This document shows positions 48,301 to 55,791 of a DNA stretch of 64,000 nucleotides, one piece after another. A program made the position numbers and the translations under genes. The notes beneath the pieces were generated by a model. It ran no database searches and was not told where the DNA came from. It saw nothing but the letters and a program-made list of their open reading frames with translations. The stretch lies in the NCBI GenBank assembly GCA_036381175.1, contig DASVDI010000034.1, positions 1 to 64,000 of the forward strand, read 5' to 3'. The DNA is from JAJUFS01 sp036381175. GTDB taxonomy: Bacteria; Pseudomonadota; Gammaproteobacteria; Natronospirales; JAJUFS01. Numbering within the stretch: position 1 is the first letter of the stretch; each line of letters opens with the position of its first letter.

Positions 48301-48741
48301 GAGCTGACTGATCTCGTCGAAGAAGCCGTATATAAAGAGTTCGAACGCATCAGCGAACGCGGCGGCGTGCTCGGTGCGATGGAAACCATGTACCAGCGCG
48401 GCAAGATCCAGGAAGAGTCGCTGTATTACGAGGCGAAGAAGCACGATGGCTCGCTGCCGATCGTTGGCGTGAATACCTTCCGCGGCCGCGAGGAAGACAC
48501 CGAAGAGCCGGAACTCATTCGCTCCACGGAAGAAGAAAAACAGGCGCAGATCGATGGTGTCGATCATTTGCGGCGACACAATGCCGCCGCCGCAGAACAG
48601 GCGCTCACGAAATTGCAGTCGGTTGCATCAGGCGGCGGAAATCTTTTTGCCGAATTGATGGAGGCGGTCAAGGTGTGTTCACTCGGACAGATTTCGCAGG
48701 CGCTGTACGAAGTCGGCGGGCGCTATCGTCGGAATATGTAA
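45307..48741 (+). CDS. icmF: Fused isobutyryl-CoA mutase IcmF (B12 domain - G-protein chaperone - mutase)
   Basis: 1144 residues. Interconverts isobutyryl-CoA and n-butyryl-CoA with adenosylcobalamin; characterised IcmF enzymes also act on isovaleryl-CoA/pivalyl-CoA. The N-terminal B12-binding domain has FDGHDAA (30-35, His32 the expected cobalt ligand), SYQGGH and GGGG. The middle GTPase chaperone has the P-loop GTGGAGKS (209-216), ETAGIGQSD (switch) and NKFEKRG (base recognition in place of NKxD). The C-terminal mutase barrel runs from about 560, with DVQQYFIDN and ISGYHIAEAGANPISQLAFT. A GAGG site precedes ATG. It is divergent from the leucine genes. No cobalamin riboswitch is visible in the 245-bp gap. 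Confidence 0.97.
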   Translation: MPTAARNMQPDANRAVDRPLRFITAASLFDGHDAAINLIRRLLQQHGAEVIHLGHNRSVREIVRAALQEDADAIAVSSYQGGHNEYFAYMVDMLKEEGAEHIRVIVGGGGTIAPHEIEVLEKHGVEKIYTPHDGMEMGLNGMIEDVFKRVRAWKKPEIDGKGARPGDHQAIGQTISNLELADEDDERIEKLRKTWKATTNQPPVVGLTGTGGAGKSSLTDELLNRFRRHYPDLKIAVLAVDPTRRRTGGALLGDRIRMNSLDDDAIYMRSIATRRQHLATSVVLADTIQYLRYCGFGLILVETAGIGQSDTEVVDLVEFSCYVMTSDYGAASQLEKIDMLDFADLVVINKFEKRGAKDALRDVKKQWKRNRLKFDLPDDKVPVYPTIASQFNDPGVNRMFKGLVDAMTAKLELPVDAWKLDDDFPEVALEKHALIPGNRERYLAEIAEQGRRQHGRIREQAEAASLAHSCYQALNALNDASLPEPLQPYPQSALTEGDDNSLRTLRQRYNAALDDVSAEGLQQLRDWPEVANGARSEQYSYTVRGKEITGDNYSESLSHLQVPKLGIPRFSDWGDILRWRMEENLPGHYPYTAGVYPYRRAGEDPARMFAGEGTPERTNRRFHYVSHGLPAARLSTAFDSVTLYGEDPDPRPDIYGRIGNSGVSIASVDDMKKLYSGFDLSAPTTSVSMTINGPAPMILAMFMNAAIDQKVEAHLRETGKWEAAEEKIREMYGDGLRPQYNRDLPEGHDGLGLGLLGVSGDKVVDSETYAKIKAEVLSTVRGTVQADILKEDQAQNTCIFSTDFALRMMGDVQQYFIDNTVRNFYSVSISGYHIAEAGANPISQLAFTLANGFTLLEYYLARGMNVDEFAPNFSFFFSNGMDPEYAVIGRVARRIWARALRDLYDAGPRAQMLKYHIQTSGRSLHAQEIQFNDIRTTLQALYALYDNCNSLHTNAYDEAITTPTEESVRRALAIQLIINKELGLNKNENPIQGSFIIEELTDLVEEAVYKEFERISERGGVLGAMETMYQRGKIQEESLYYEAKKHDGSLPIVGVNTFRGREEDTEEPELIRSTEEEKQAQIDGVDHLRRHNAAAAEQALTKLQSVASGGGNLFAELMEAVKVCSLGQISQALYEVGGRYRRNM

Positions 48742-48759
48742 AGCATTCGATGCACGAAG

Positions 48760-48783
48760 AACCCGCCGTAAGGCGGGTTTTTT
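48760..48783 (+). terminator. Rho-independent terminator after icmF
   Basis: AACCCGCC-GTAA-GGCGGGTT followed by a T run, 19 bases after the stop. Confidence 0.92.
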
Positions 48784-49006
48784 ACAGATATTTCCCGGCT
48801 ATTCGTATCATCTGGGCGCAGGAGACAAACAGGAACAAAATTGATGGCATCGAGTCCAAAATGCTGATATGAAAGGAAATAACTCACACCGGCCTCGCTT
48901 TTCTTTTGACATTTTCTTTGCTAGATTCGGTCCCTTCGCTGTGCACGCACAGTGGCACGCTTTTGCTGAATCCTTACAGTAACCACGAAGATTTCAAGGT
49001 AACGAC

Positions 49007-49807
49007 ATGCCCAAGCTACTCAACAAGAAGCTGATCGTGGCCGCGTCCTGGTTCTCCCTCCTGGGTGCCGGCGCCATGGTCCACGCGGCTCAGCAAGCAG
49101 CTCCCGCGGATGTCCTGAAAACCACCATGCAAACGCAGCAGACGACGCAAAACGCGTCGGCACGTTCGCAGGACCAGGTGAACAGGATCAGCGAGGAGAC
49201 TCAAGCGCTTCTGACGGAATACCTCACAGTCACGCAGCAGACGGATCGTCTCAGTGTTTACAACCAGCAGATCGAAAAGCTGATTCGTGACCAGGAAGAA
49301 GAAAAGATTTCCATCCGCCAACAGTTGCAGGATGTGGAAGTGGTGGAGAAGGAAATTCTGCCGTTCATGATCCGGATGGTCGACAACCTCGCGACCTTTG
49401 TGAAGCTGGACATGCCATTCCTTCCCGAAGAGCGTCGCAATCGTGTGCTTGACCTCCAGTCGATGATGGATCAGTCCAATGTGACGGTGTCGGAAAAATA
49501 CCGCCGCGTCATGGAGGCTTACCAGATCGAAACCGAATACGGACGCACGATCGAGGCATATCGCGGCGAACTGGGTGAGGGCGAGAATGTTCGCACCGTC
49601 GATTTCCTCCGCGTCGGCCGCGTGCTGCTGGCTTACCAGACCATCGATCGCCAGGAAACCGGTTTCTGGAACAAGGCAACCGGACAATGGGAAATCCTGC
49701 CGGACAGCTACCGCAGTTCGATCGAAGATGGTCTGCGCATCGCCCGCAAGCAGATGGCGCCTGATCTCATGAAGCTTCCCGTTTCCGCACCGGAGCTCGC
49801 GCAATGA
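49007..49807 (+). CDS. DUF3450 periplasmic coiled-coil protein of a TonB2-type operon
   Basis: 266 residues with a signal peptide (KKLIVAASWFSLLGAGAMVHA, cut near residue 27). A long helix rich in Gln and Glu (35-125) should form a coiled coil. The conserved part follows: LPFMIRMVDNLATFVKLDMP and the QETGFWNKATGQWEILP segment typical of DUF3450. Exact function is unknown. The family is found ahead of ttpC-exbB-exbD-tonB operons in Vibrio- and Shewanella-type bacteria, so a role in TonB2 energy transfer is likely. The stop overlaps the next start (ATGA). Confidence 0.88.
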   Translation: MPKLLNKKLIVAASWFSLLGAGAMVHAAQQAAPADVLKTTMQTQQTTQNASARSQDQVNRISEETQALLTEYLTVTQQTDRLSVYNQQIEKLIRDQEEEKISIRQQLQDVEVVEKEILPFMIRMVDNLATFVKLDMPFLPEERRNRVLDLQSMMDQSNVTVSEKYRRVMEAYQIETEYGRTIEAYRGELGEGENVRTVDFLRVGRVLLAYQTIDRQETGFWNKATGQWEILPDSYRSSIEDGLRIARKQMAPDLMKLPVSAPELAQ

Positions 49808-51171
49808 AGAAGATTATCTACAGCGCCCTGATCGCGGCGCTCATCGGAACCGGTTCCGTCCACGCGGGCGAGCAGCCGGCAGCCACTCAGCCAAGCGATC
49901 TTGACCAGTTGCTTGAACAGGTTCGCCGCGCCAGCCGCGAGGCAAGTGCTCTCAATCAACGGCGCGAACAGGAGTTCCGCCAGGCACGGGATCAGCAGCG
50001 TCAGTTGCTGGAGCAGGCCAAGGCCGAACTCGCCGCAGAAGAGCAGCGCAGCGACCGTTTGCGCCAGACCTTCGATGCGAACGAACAGGAACTCACCCAG
50101 TTGACGGAAACCTTGCGCACGCGCATGGGCAACCTCGGTGAAGTCTTCGGCGTCGTTCGCCAGATGGCGGGCAACGCCAAGACCATCGTCGATAATTCAC
50201 TGGTTTCCGCGCAGATCGAAAACCGCGGTGAAATTCTTTCCAAGCTCGCCCAATCAAAGGCGCTGCCGACGATCGACGAACTCGAAGCGCTGACCAACGT
50301 CTATCTCGAAGAGATGGTCAAGGGAGGCAAGGTCGTGCGTTTCACCGATACGGTCGTCAACGAAGACGGCACGCCGGTGGAACAAGACGTGGTTCGTGTT
50401 GGCGTATTCAACGCGATCAATAATGAAGGTTTCCTGCGCTACCTCCCGGAAACCCATTCGCTGGTCGAACTGGCGCGCCAGCCGGCGGGCCGCTTCCTCG
50501 ATATGGCTGAAGAACTGTTCGCGGCGGAACCGGGTACTGGCCCGGTCGCAATGGCAATCGATCCGACGCAAGGCCAGTTGCTCGGTGCGTTGGTGATGGC
50601 GCCGTCCTTCATGGAACGCGTCGACCAGGGCGGTCTCATCGGCTACATCACGCTGGCGCTGGGCGCCTTCGGCCTGCTGATCGCCCTGCAGCGCCTGATC
50701 TACCTGTTCAACGTAAATCGCAAGGTGAAGGCGCAGCTCGAATCCGGCAAGCCCAATCCGGACAACGCGCTCGGCCGGGTTCTCAGCGTTTACAACGAGA
50801 ACAAGGGCGACGACATCGAGACGCTGGAGCTGAAACTCGACGAGGCGATCCTCAAGGAAACGCCGCAGCTCGAGAAATGGCAGAGCGCTTTGAAGATTCT
50901 TGCTGCCGTTGCCCCGCTGATGGGCCTGCTCGGTACCGTGACGGGCATGATCGTGACCTTCCAGTCGATCACGCTGTTCGGTACCGGCGATCCGAAGCTG
51001 ATGGCCGGCGGTATTTCGCAGGCGCTGGTCACCACCGTTCAAGGCCTCGTTGTCGCCATCCCGATGGTGTTGTTGCACGCTGTCGTCTCGTCGCGCAGCC
51101 GTGAAATCGTGCAGATCATCGAGGAGCAGAGTGCGGGCATCATCGCCGCGCACGCGGAAAAGCAGAAATGA
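49804..51171 (+). CDS. TtpC-like MotA/TolQ/ExbB-family protein with periplasmic coiled coil
   Basis: 455 residues. A signal peptide (MKKIIYSALIAALIGTGSVHA) and a long coiled coil (about 28-125, rich in Gln, Glu and Arg) precede an ExbB-like C-terminal half. That half has membrane segments near 280-300, 365-395 and 410-430, with LAAVAPLMGLLGTVTGMIVTF and GGISQALVTTVQGLVVAIP as the proton-channel signature. This is the layout of Vibrio TtpC, the extra protein needed by the TonB2 system. It overlaps both neighbours by four bases. Confidence 0.9.
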   Translation: MKKIIYSALIAALIGTGSVHAGEQPAATQPSDLDQLLEQVRRASREASALNQRREQEFRQARDQQRQLLEQAKAELAAEEQRSDRLRQTFDANEQELTQLTETLRTRMGNLGEVFGVVRQMAGNAKTIVDNSLVSAQIENRGEILSKLAQSKALPTIDELEALTNVYLEEMVKGGKVVRFTDTVVNEDGTPVEQDVVRVGVFNAINNEGFLRYLPETHSLVELARQPAGRFLDMAEELFAAEPGTGPVAMAIDPTQGQLLGALVMAPSFMERVDQGGLIGYITLALGAFGLLIALQRLIYLFNVNRKVKAQLESGKPNPDNALGRVLSVYNENKGDDIETLELKLDEAILKETPQLEKWQSALKILAAVAPLMGLLGTVTGMIVTFQSITLFGTGDPKLMAGGISQALVTTVQGLVVAIPMVLLHAVVSSRSREIVQIIEEQSAGIIAAHAEKQK

Positions 51172-51692
51172 TCTGGCTTGTTGAAACTTTCAACGGCATC
51201 CGCGAGTTCTTCGAGGCCGGGGGACCGATCCTCTATTGGGTGTTGGTCATCACCATCCTGATGTGGACCTTCATCATCGAACGGCTTTGGTACTTCAAAG
51301 CCGTTCACCCCCGTCACGTGCAGAAAGCCCTTGACACGTGGAACAGTCGCAGCGACCAGGAAAGCTGGTATGCCAAGCGGGTGCGCGAAAAGCTGATCTC
51401 GGAGATTTCCGTGGAAGCCAATCGCTACATCTTCCTGACCAAGTCGTTGATCGCGGTGCTGCCGTTGGTCGGCCTGCTTGGCACGGTCACCGGCATGGTC
51501 CTGGTGTTCGACGTCATGGCTGTGCTTGGCACGGGTAATGCCAGGGAGATGGCGGGCGGTGTATCCGCCGCCACCCTGCCAACGATGGCTGGCATGGTTG
51601 CTGCGCTGTCAGGACTGTATTTCGGTAGCGCACTGGACAACCGGGCCAAGGTCGAAGTCGAAAAGGTGGAAGACGCATTGCGTCATTTCTGA
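51168..51692 (+). CDS. exbB: ExbB-type proton channel subunit (TonB2 system)
   Basis: 174 residues, the short ExbB2 form. Three membrane segments: residues about 20-38, 92-113 and 135-155. VLPLVGLLGTVTGMVLVFD and GGVSAATLPTMAGMVAALSG are the conserved pore helices that, with ExbD, use proton flow to energise TonB. It overlaps the TtpC-like gene by four bases and is 10 bp before the first exbD. Confidence 0.95.
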   Translation: MIWLVETFNGIREFFEAGGPILYWVLVITILMWTFIIERLWYFKAVHPRHVQKALDTWNSRSDQESWYAKRVREKLISEISVEANRYIFLTKSLIAVLPLVGLLGTVTGMVLVFDVMAVLGTGNAREMAGGVSAATLPTMAGMVAALSGLYFGSALDNRAKVEVEKVEDALRHF

Positions 51693-51702
51693 ACGGTGAC
51701 TC

Positions 51703-52107
51703 ATGAGACGTAAGCACAGACACTCGGCGGACGAAGCCGATATCGACATGACTCCGATGCTGGACATTGTGTTCATCATGCTGATCTTCTTCATTGTGAC
51801 GACATCATTCGTGAAGGAAATCGGCATTGACGTGAACCGGCCGACGAACGCGCCACCGCAGACCAAGCAGGAAAGCCAGGTCGTTCTGATCGAGGTTCTG
51901 GAAAACGGCACTGTCCGGATGGATGGACGAACGATCGACGTGCGGGCGGTGCAGGCGAACGTCGAACGCGCGCGCGCAGAAAAGCCTGACGCAACGGTGG
52001 TTGTTGCGGCGCATGGCGCATCAAACGCAGGCATCCTGGTAAGGGTGATCGACCAGGCGCGTCTCGCGGGCGCAACAAACGTTTCCATCGCATCGACTGT
52101 AGAATAG
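51703..52107 (+). CDS. exbD: ExbD, first copy
   Basis: 134 residues: a short cytoplasmic start, one membrane helix and a periplasmic domain. IDMTPMLDIVFIMLIFFIV contains the conserved membrane Asp (residue 21) that takes up protons. The periplasmic part holds VVLIEVLENGTVRMDGRTID and ends with VIDQARLAGATNVSIAS, as in ExbD/TolR. It is followed 49 bp later by a second exbD. Confidence 0.95.
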   Translation: MRRKHRHSADEADIDMTPMLDIVFIMLIFFIVTTSFVKEIGIDVNRPTNAPPQTKQESQVVLIEVLENGTVRMDGRTIDVRAVQANVERARAEKPDATVVVAAHGASNAGILVRVIDQARLAGATNVSIASTVE

Positions 52108-52156
52108 ACATTGCGTTCGGCACTCATGTGCCGGATTGCTGTCCAAAGAGACAGGT

Positions 52157-52567
52157 ATGGCCAGAAAACACGCAAGACAGAGTGAAGATGCCGCGATCGA
52201 CATGACGCCCATGCTCGACATCGTGTTCATCATGTTGATCTTCTTCATTGTCACGACCTCGTTCGTCAAAGAGGCAGGTCTCGAAGTTGATCGCCCACCA
52301 GCGCATACGGCTCTTGAGCAAGTGCATGGCAACGTGATGATCGCAATCGCCGAGAATGGCGACATCTGGATGTCGAAGCGCCAGGTTGAAGTCGAGCAGG
52401 TACGTTTGCTGGTTCAACAGGCGCAGGCAGAGAATCCGGAAGGTACGGTCGTAATCATTGCCGACGAGCTGGCGCCAACAGGTGTGGTGGTCCAGGTGAT
52501 GGATCAGGCACGCCTTGCCGGAGCCGAGGAGGTGGCGATCGCGACAGAGGAGGCAGCTACATCATGA
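52157..52567 (+). CDS. ExbD, second copy
   Basis: 136 residues from ATG 52157; a TTG at 52136 is in frame, but the ATG matches the other copy. The membrane helix and flanks are identical to copy 1 over about 26 residues (IDMTPMLDIVFIMLIFFIV and on to FVKE), while the periplasmic domains differ. Copy 2 has more acidic residues near the end (IATEEAATS). Two ExbD subunits from one operon could form mixed dimers. It overlaps tonB by four bases. Confidence 0.93.
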   Translation: MARKHARQSEDAAIDMTPMLDIVFIMLIFFIVTTSFVKEAGLEVDRPPAHTALEQVHGNVMIAIAENGDIWMSKRQVEVEQVRLLVQQAQAENPEGTVVIIADELAPTGVVVQVMDQARLAGAEEVAIATEEAATS

Positions 52568-53190
52568 GATATTTTATTTCATTGGCTTTGGGCTTTGTCG
52601 TCGCCATTTCCCTTTTCGGTTTGATGAAACTGCTGGTTTCTGGAAACGACGAAGCACAGGTAAGGCCCGACGATGTTCAGTTCGTGGACTTCGTTCGCGT
52701 CAAGCGTGACGAGTCGGTTCGCACCAAGGACCGCCAAGTGCCGGAGAAGCCGCAGCCACCGGACAAGCCGCCGCCGCCCCAGATGGCCGCGCAGCAGCAG
52801 GATGTGCGACCAAATGCGCCCGAGCTCGATATCGACATGCCGGATATCGGCGCATCGTTTGCTGGCAGCGGGCCTTATCTGGGAAATCCGTTCAGTGGCG
52901 CGAACATGGGTGACGGCGATCTTATTCCAATTGTGCAAATCCGGCCGCAGTACCCCCGTGAGGCTCTTATGAAGTGCATAGGTGGCGTGGTCGAGCTGCG
53001 TTTCACCGTACTTGAAGACGGATCAGTGACGGACGCCAGCGTGATTTCCGCTGATCCGCCGCGCATGTTCGATCGCGAGGCGCTGCGCGCGATCGTACGC
53101 TGGAAGTTCAAACCGCGAATTGTCGATGGTCGCCCTGTTCAGCGCGAAGCTACGCTGCCGCTGCATTTCGAGAAGCCGCAAGGCTGCTGA
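52564..53190 (+). CDS. tonB: TonB energy-transducer protein (TonB2 type)
   Basis: 208 residues. One N-terminal membrane anchor (residues about 4-25), a Pro/Lys stretch (PEKPQPPDKPPPPQM, 62-76) to cross the periplasm, and a C-terminal TonB domain from about 120. PIVQIRPQYPREALMKCIGG and VELRFTVLEDGSVTDASVIS are the conserved strands, and ALRAIVRWKFKPRIVDG the last. The protein is short, as TonB2 proteins are. It overlaps exbD copy 2 by four bases. Confidence 0.95.
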   Translation: MRYFISLALGFVVAISLFGLMKLLVSGNDEAQVRPDDVQFVDFVRVKRDESVRTKDRQVPEKPQPPDKPPPPQMAAQQQDVRPNAPELDIDMPDIGASFAGSGPYLGNPFSGANMGDGDLIPIVQIRPQYPREALMKCIGGVVELRFTVLEDGSVTDASVISADPPRMFDREALRAIVRWKFKPRIVDGRPVQREATLPLHFEKPQGC

Positions 53191-53218
53191 TTGCGACGGG
53201 GCACGAGGAGAAAATCTG

Positions 53219-54481
53219 ATGTCCTTTTCATTCAAGACCCTGGCGATCTCTTTCGTCGGCATTGCCTTGGTGTTCGTTCCCGTCGCCGAGAGTGCCGCCC
53301 AGGACAATAACAATAACGAGGAGAACACCTCGACCTTCATGTCGCCGCAGACTTATCGCCGCATTACCCAGGCGACGGAAGACATGAATGCAGGGAAATA
53401 TGACGAGGCGCTTGCCGAGCTGCGGGACCTGGCTGGGGATGTTGCGGACAGTCCTTACGAACTGGCCGTAACCTTGCAAACAACGGCGTATGTTTTTATC
53501 AATCAGGAAAACTACGAGCAGGCCGCGGTTTACCTCAAGCGAGCGCTGGATCAGGACGCCTTGCCGGCGGAACCGGAACAGGGCGTGATTTACGCGTTAG
53601 CGCAAATTTACGGCGTCCTGGGTCAACCCGAAAAGACGATCGAGCTGATGACTGGCTGGCTGAAGACGGCCGAAGATCCGCCGCCCGACGCGTACATCAC
53701 CTTGGCGAACGCCTATTACACGATGGAAAGATATCGTGAAGCGTATCCGGCCGTGAAGAAAGCGCTATCGCTGATGGATGAGCCACAGGAGCAGTGGTTG
53801 AAGCTCGCGCTGGGCATTCAGTATGAGCTTGAGAAGTATCGCGAGGCGGCGAATACACTGGAGATTCTCGTCGCAAACTGGCCGGATGAAAAGCAGTACT
53901 GGCGGCAGTTGTCGGGTATTTATATTGAGCTCGGAGAAGACCAGAAAGCCCTGGCAACCATGGCATTGGCATACGAGCACAATGCGCTCAAGGATGAAGA
54001 AGAGTTCCTGAACCTGGCCAGGCTGTACATGCTGAACGAAGTGCCGTACCCGGGGGCAAGTTTGCTGGAAGACATGCTTGCGCAGGAAAAAGTAGAGCGT
54101 AGCCAGGAGAATTACGAGTTGCTGGCGCAGGCTTGGGTCCAGGCGCGCGAATACGAAAAGGCCATCGAGGCATTGAAGAAGGCCGCGGAATACGCCGAGG
54201 ACGGATCGCTTTATATCCGTGCAGCGCAACTCGAGATGTCATTGGCGAATTGGGAAGGTGCTACGACGGCAGTTCAAAAGGCGCTGGAGAAAGGCGGGCT
54301 GGATTCGGAGGAGACCGGTAACGCGTGGTTGTTGCTGGGTACTGCCGCGGCAGAACAGGACGACTTCGAGACTGCCATCAAGGCATTTGAGGAAGCACGC
54401 GGTTACCCGGAGACGCGCGAGAATGCGACGCAATGGCTGGCGTTCGTTCAGACCGAACAGGAAGTTTCGACCCTGAACTGA
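53219..54481 (+). CDS. TPR-repeat periplasmic protein of the TonB2 operon
   Basis: 420 residues from ATG 53219, after a GAGGAG ribosome site; the frame opens upstream inside tonB but without a start of its own. A signal peptide (FKTLAISFVGIALVFVPVAESAA) leads to at least eight TPR-like helix pairs, for example NAGKYDEALAELRDLAGD, ENYEQAAVYLKRALDQD, ENYELLAQAWVQAREYEKAI and DDFETAIKAFEEARGY. A TPR protein closes TonB2 operons in Vibrio-type bacteria and may link the complex to other envelope proteins. Function is inferred from place only. Confidence 0.88.
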   Translation: MSFSFKTLAISFVGIALVFVPVAESAAQDNNNNEENTSTFMSPQTYRRITQATEDMNAGKYDEALAELRDLAGDVADSPYELAVTLQTTAYVFINQENYEQAAVYLKRALDQDALPAEPEQGVIYALAQIYGVLGQPEKTIELMTGWLKTAEDPPPDAYITLANAYYTMERYREAYPAVKKALSLMDEPQEQWLKLALGIQYELEKYREAANTLEILVANWPDEKQYWRQLSGIYIELGEDQKALATMALAYEHNALKDEEEFLNLARLYMLNEVPYPGASLLEDMLAQEKVERSQENYELLAQAWVQAREYEKAIEALKKAAEYAEDGSLYIRAAQLEMSLANWEGATTAVQKALEKGGLDSEETGNAWLLLGTAAAEQDDFETAIKAFEEARGYPETRENATQWLAFVQTEQEVSTLN

Positions 54482-54503
54482 ATGAAGTTGGCACTTGTTC
54501 GAT

Positions 54504-54532
54504 AAAAAAGGCGTCGTTCGACGCCTTTTTTT
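54504..54532 (+). terminator. Rho-independent terminator of the TonB2 operon
   Basis: AAAAAAGGCGTCG-TT-CGACGCCTTTTTTT, 22 bases after the last stop. It could work in both directions. Confidence 0.93.
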
Positions 54533-54551
54533 ATAGTATTTACCCCAAGGA

Positions 54552-54580
54552 TTGATATTTTTTACATAATAGCTTGTGAT
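54552..54580 (+). promoter_or_regulatory. Possible promoter of xerD
   Basis: TTGATA (5 of 6) at 54552-54557, a 17-base spacer and TGTGAT (4 of 6) at 54575-54580, in an AT-rich patch after the TonB2 terminator. It leaves a leader of about 135 bases. Confidence 0.35.
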
Positions 54581-54721
54581 CCAGTTCACGGCGTATGCAG
54601 GGAAAACCGGGGAGACTTCGGGCCACGATACCGGCAGTATTGGGACATATCCACCCAGAAACGCGGCACTGCAACAGGTTTCGACACCGCGTGTTTTTCC
54701 CGCAAGTCAGAGGACACCACG

Positions 54722-55678
54722 ATGGCAGGCAATTACAAGGCTCAGGATTCGGCTCCCGTAACCGGCAGGCAAGTCCCCGGCGTAACCGGCAAGGTAGGCG
54801 GTGACATCGAACGGTTCCTGGATGCCATGTGGATGGAACGGGGCCTGTCGGAAAATACACTCGCCGCTTATCGCGCCGATCTCCAAAGCCTGAAGGCCTG
54901 GCTCGAAGACCATTCCATCGATCTGCGGGAAGCGCGGCGTGACCATCTCCTGAACTTTGTCGCATGGCGAGTCGAATCAGGTGCGCGACCACGTTCAACG
55001 GCGCGGCAACTGTCGAGCGTTCGGCGTTTTTATCGTTACATCCAGCGCGAGGGGCTCATCAACCACGATCCCTCCGACAATATCGAGATGCCCCGGTTGA
55101 GCCGCCCGCTGCCAAAATCGCTGACGGAAGAAGAAGTCGAATCCCTGCTTGCCGTTCCCGATGTCGAGGATCCGTTGGGTCAGCGGGATCGCGCCATGCT
55201 CGAAGTGCTGTATGCCACAGGCTTGCGCGTTTCCGAACTCGTCAAACTGAAGCTTAACCAGGTGAATTTACGCCAGGGTGTGGTCCGGATTACCGGCAAG
55301 GGTAGTCGTGAACGTTTGGTGCCGTTGGGCGAGGAAGCGCAACGCTGGCTGGAACGTTACCTTGCGAGCGGCCGGCCCGAGATATTGCGTGAACGGCAGA
55401 CGGAATTTCTTTTCCCGACGCGCCGAAGCGACAGCATGACCCGCCAAGCCTTCTGGCACATCATCAAGCGTTATGCGTCAAAGGCGAGCATTCGCAAACC
55501 ACTTTCCCCGCATACGCTCCGCCACGCGTTTGCCACGCATTTACTGAATCATGGCGCGGACCTGCGTGTGGTGCAGATGCTCCTGGGACACAGCGACGTT
55601 TCGACCACGCAGATTTATACGCATGTCGCCCGCGAACGCCTCAAGGACGTTCACTCGCAACATCATCCGCGCGGCTAG
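54722..55678 (+). CDS. xerD: Site-specific tyrosine recombinase XerD
   Basis: 318 residues. With XerC it resolves chromosome dimers at dif. The SAM-like N-terminal domain starts IERFLDAMWMERGLSENTLA. Catalytic residues lie in YATGLRVSELVKL (Arg), GKGSRERLVPLG (Lys), LSPHTLRHAFATHLLNHGAD (His-x-x-Arg), LGHSDVSTT (His) and IYTHV (Tyr). The N-terminus has about 27 extra residues relative to E. coli XerD. The dsbC gene follows, the standard order, and no phage genes are near, so this is the housekeeping recombinase, not an integrase. Confidence 0.95.
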   Translation: MAGNYKAQDSAPVTGRQVPGVTGKVGGDIERFLDAMWMERGLSENTLAAYRADLQSLKAWLEDHSIDLREARRDHLLNFVAWRVESGARPRSTARQLSSVRRFYRYIQREGLINHDPSDNIEMPRLSRPLPKSLTEEEVESLLAVPDVEDPLGQRDRAMLEVLYATGLRVSELVKLKLNQVNLRQGVVRITGKGSRERLVPLGEEAQRWLERYLASGRPEILRERQTEFLFPTRRSDSMTRQAFWHIIKRYASKASIRKPLSPHTLRHAFATHLLNHGADLRVVQMLLGHSDVSTTQIYTHVARERLKDVHSQHHPRG

Positions 55679-55791
55679 CTCCCGCAAATTCCACCGAGTA
55701 AACTCGCAGCGCCGTGCCTGAACGCCGGCGCTGTTTTGCTGTCCAATGCCGCGACTTTTCATCGGCCCTTCCATTCAACAACGAGCTTCCC

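Noticed and set aside
48906..48934. TTGACA with TAGATT before the TonB2 operon as a sigma-70 promoter, or as a sigma-54 promoter
   Set aside because: The spacer between the hexamers is only 10 bases. The sigma-54 reading has correct spacing to TTGCT but has GA where the essential GG should be.
54722..55678. Tyrosine recombinase as the integrase of a mobile island
   Set aside because: It matches XerD in length and motifs, is followed by dsbC as in many genomes, and no phage or island genes or att repeats are near.
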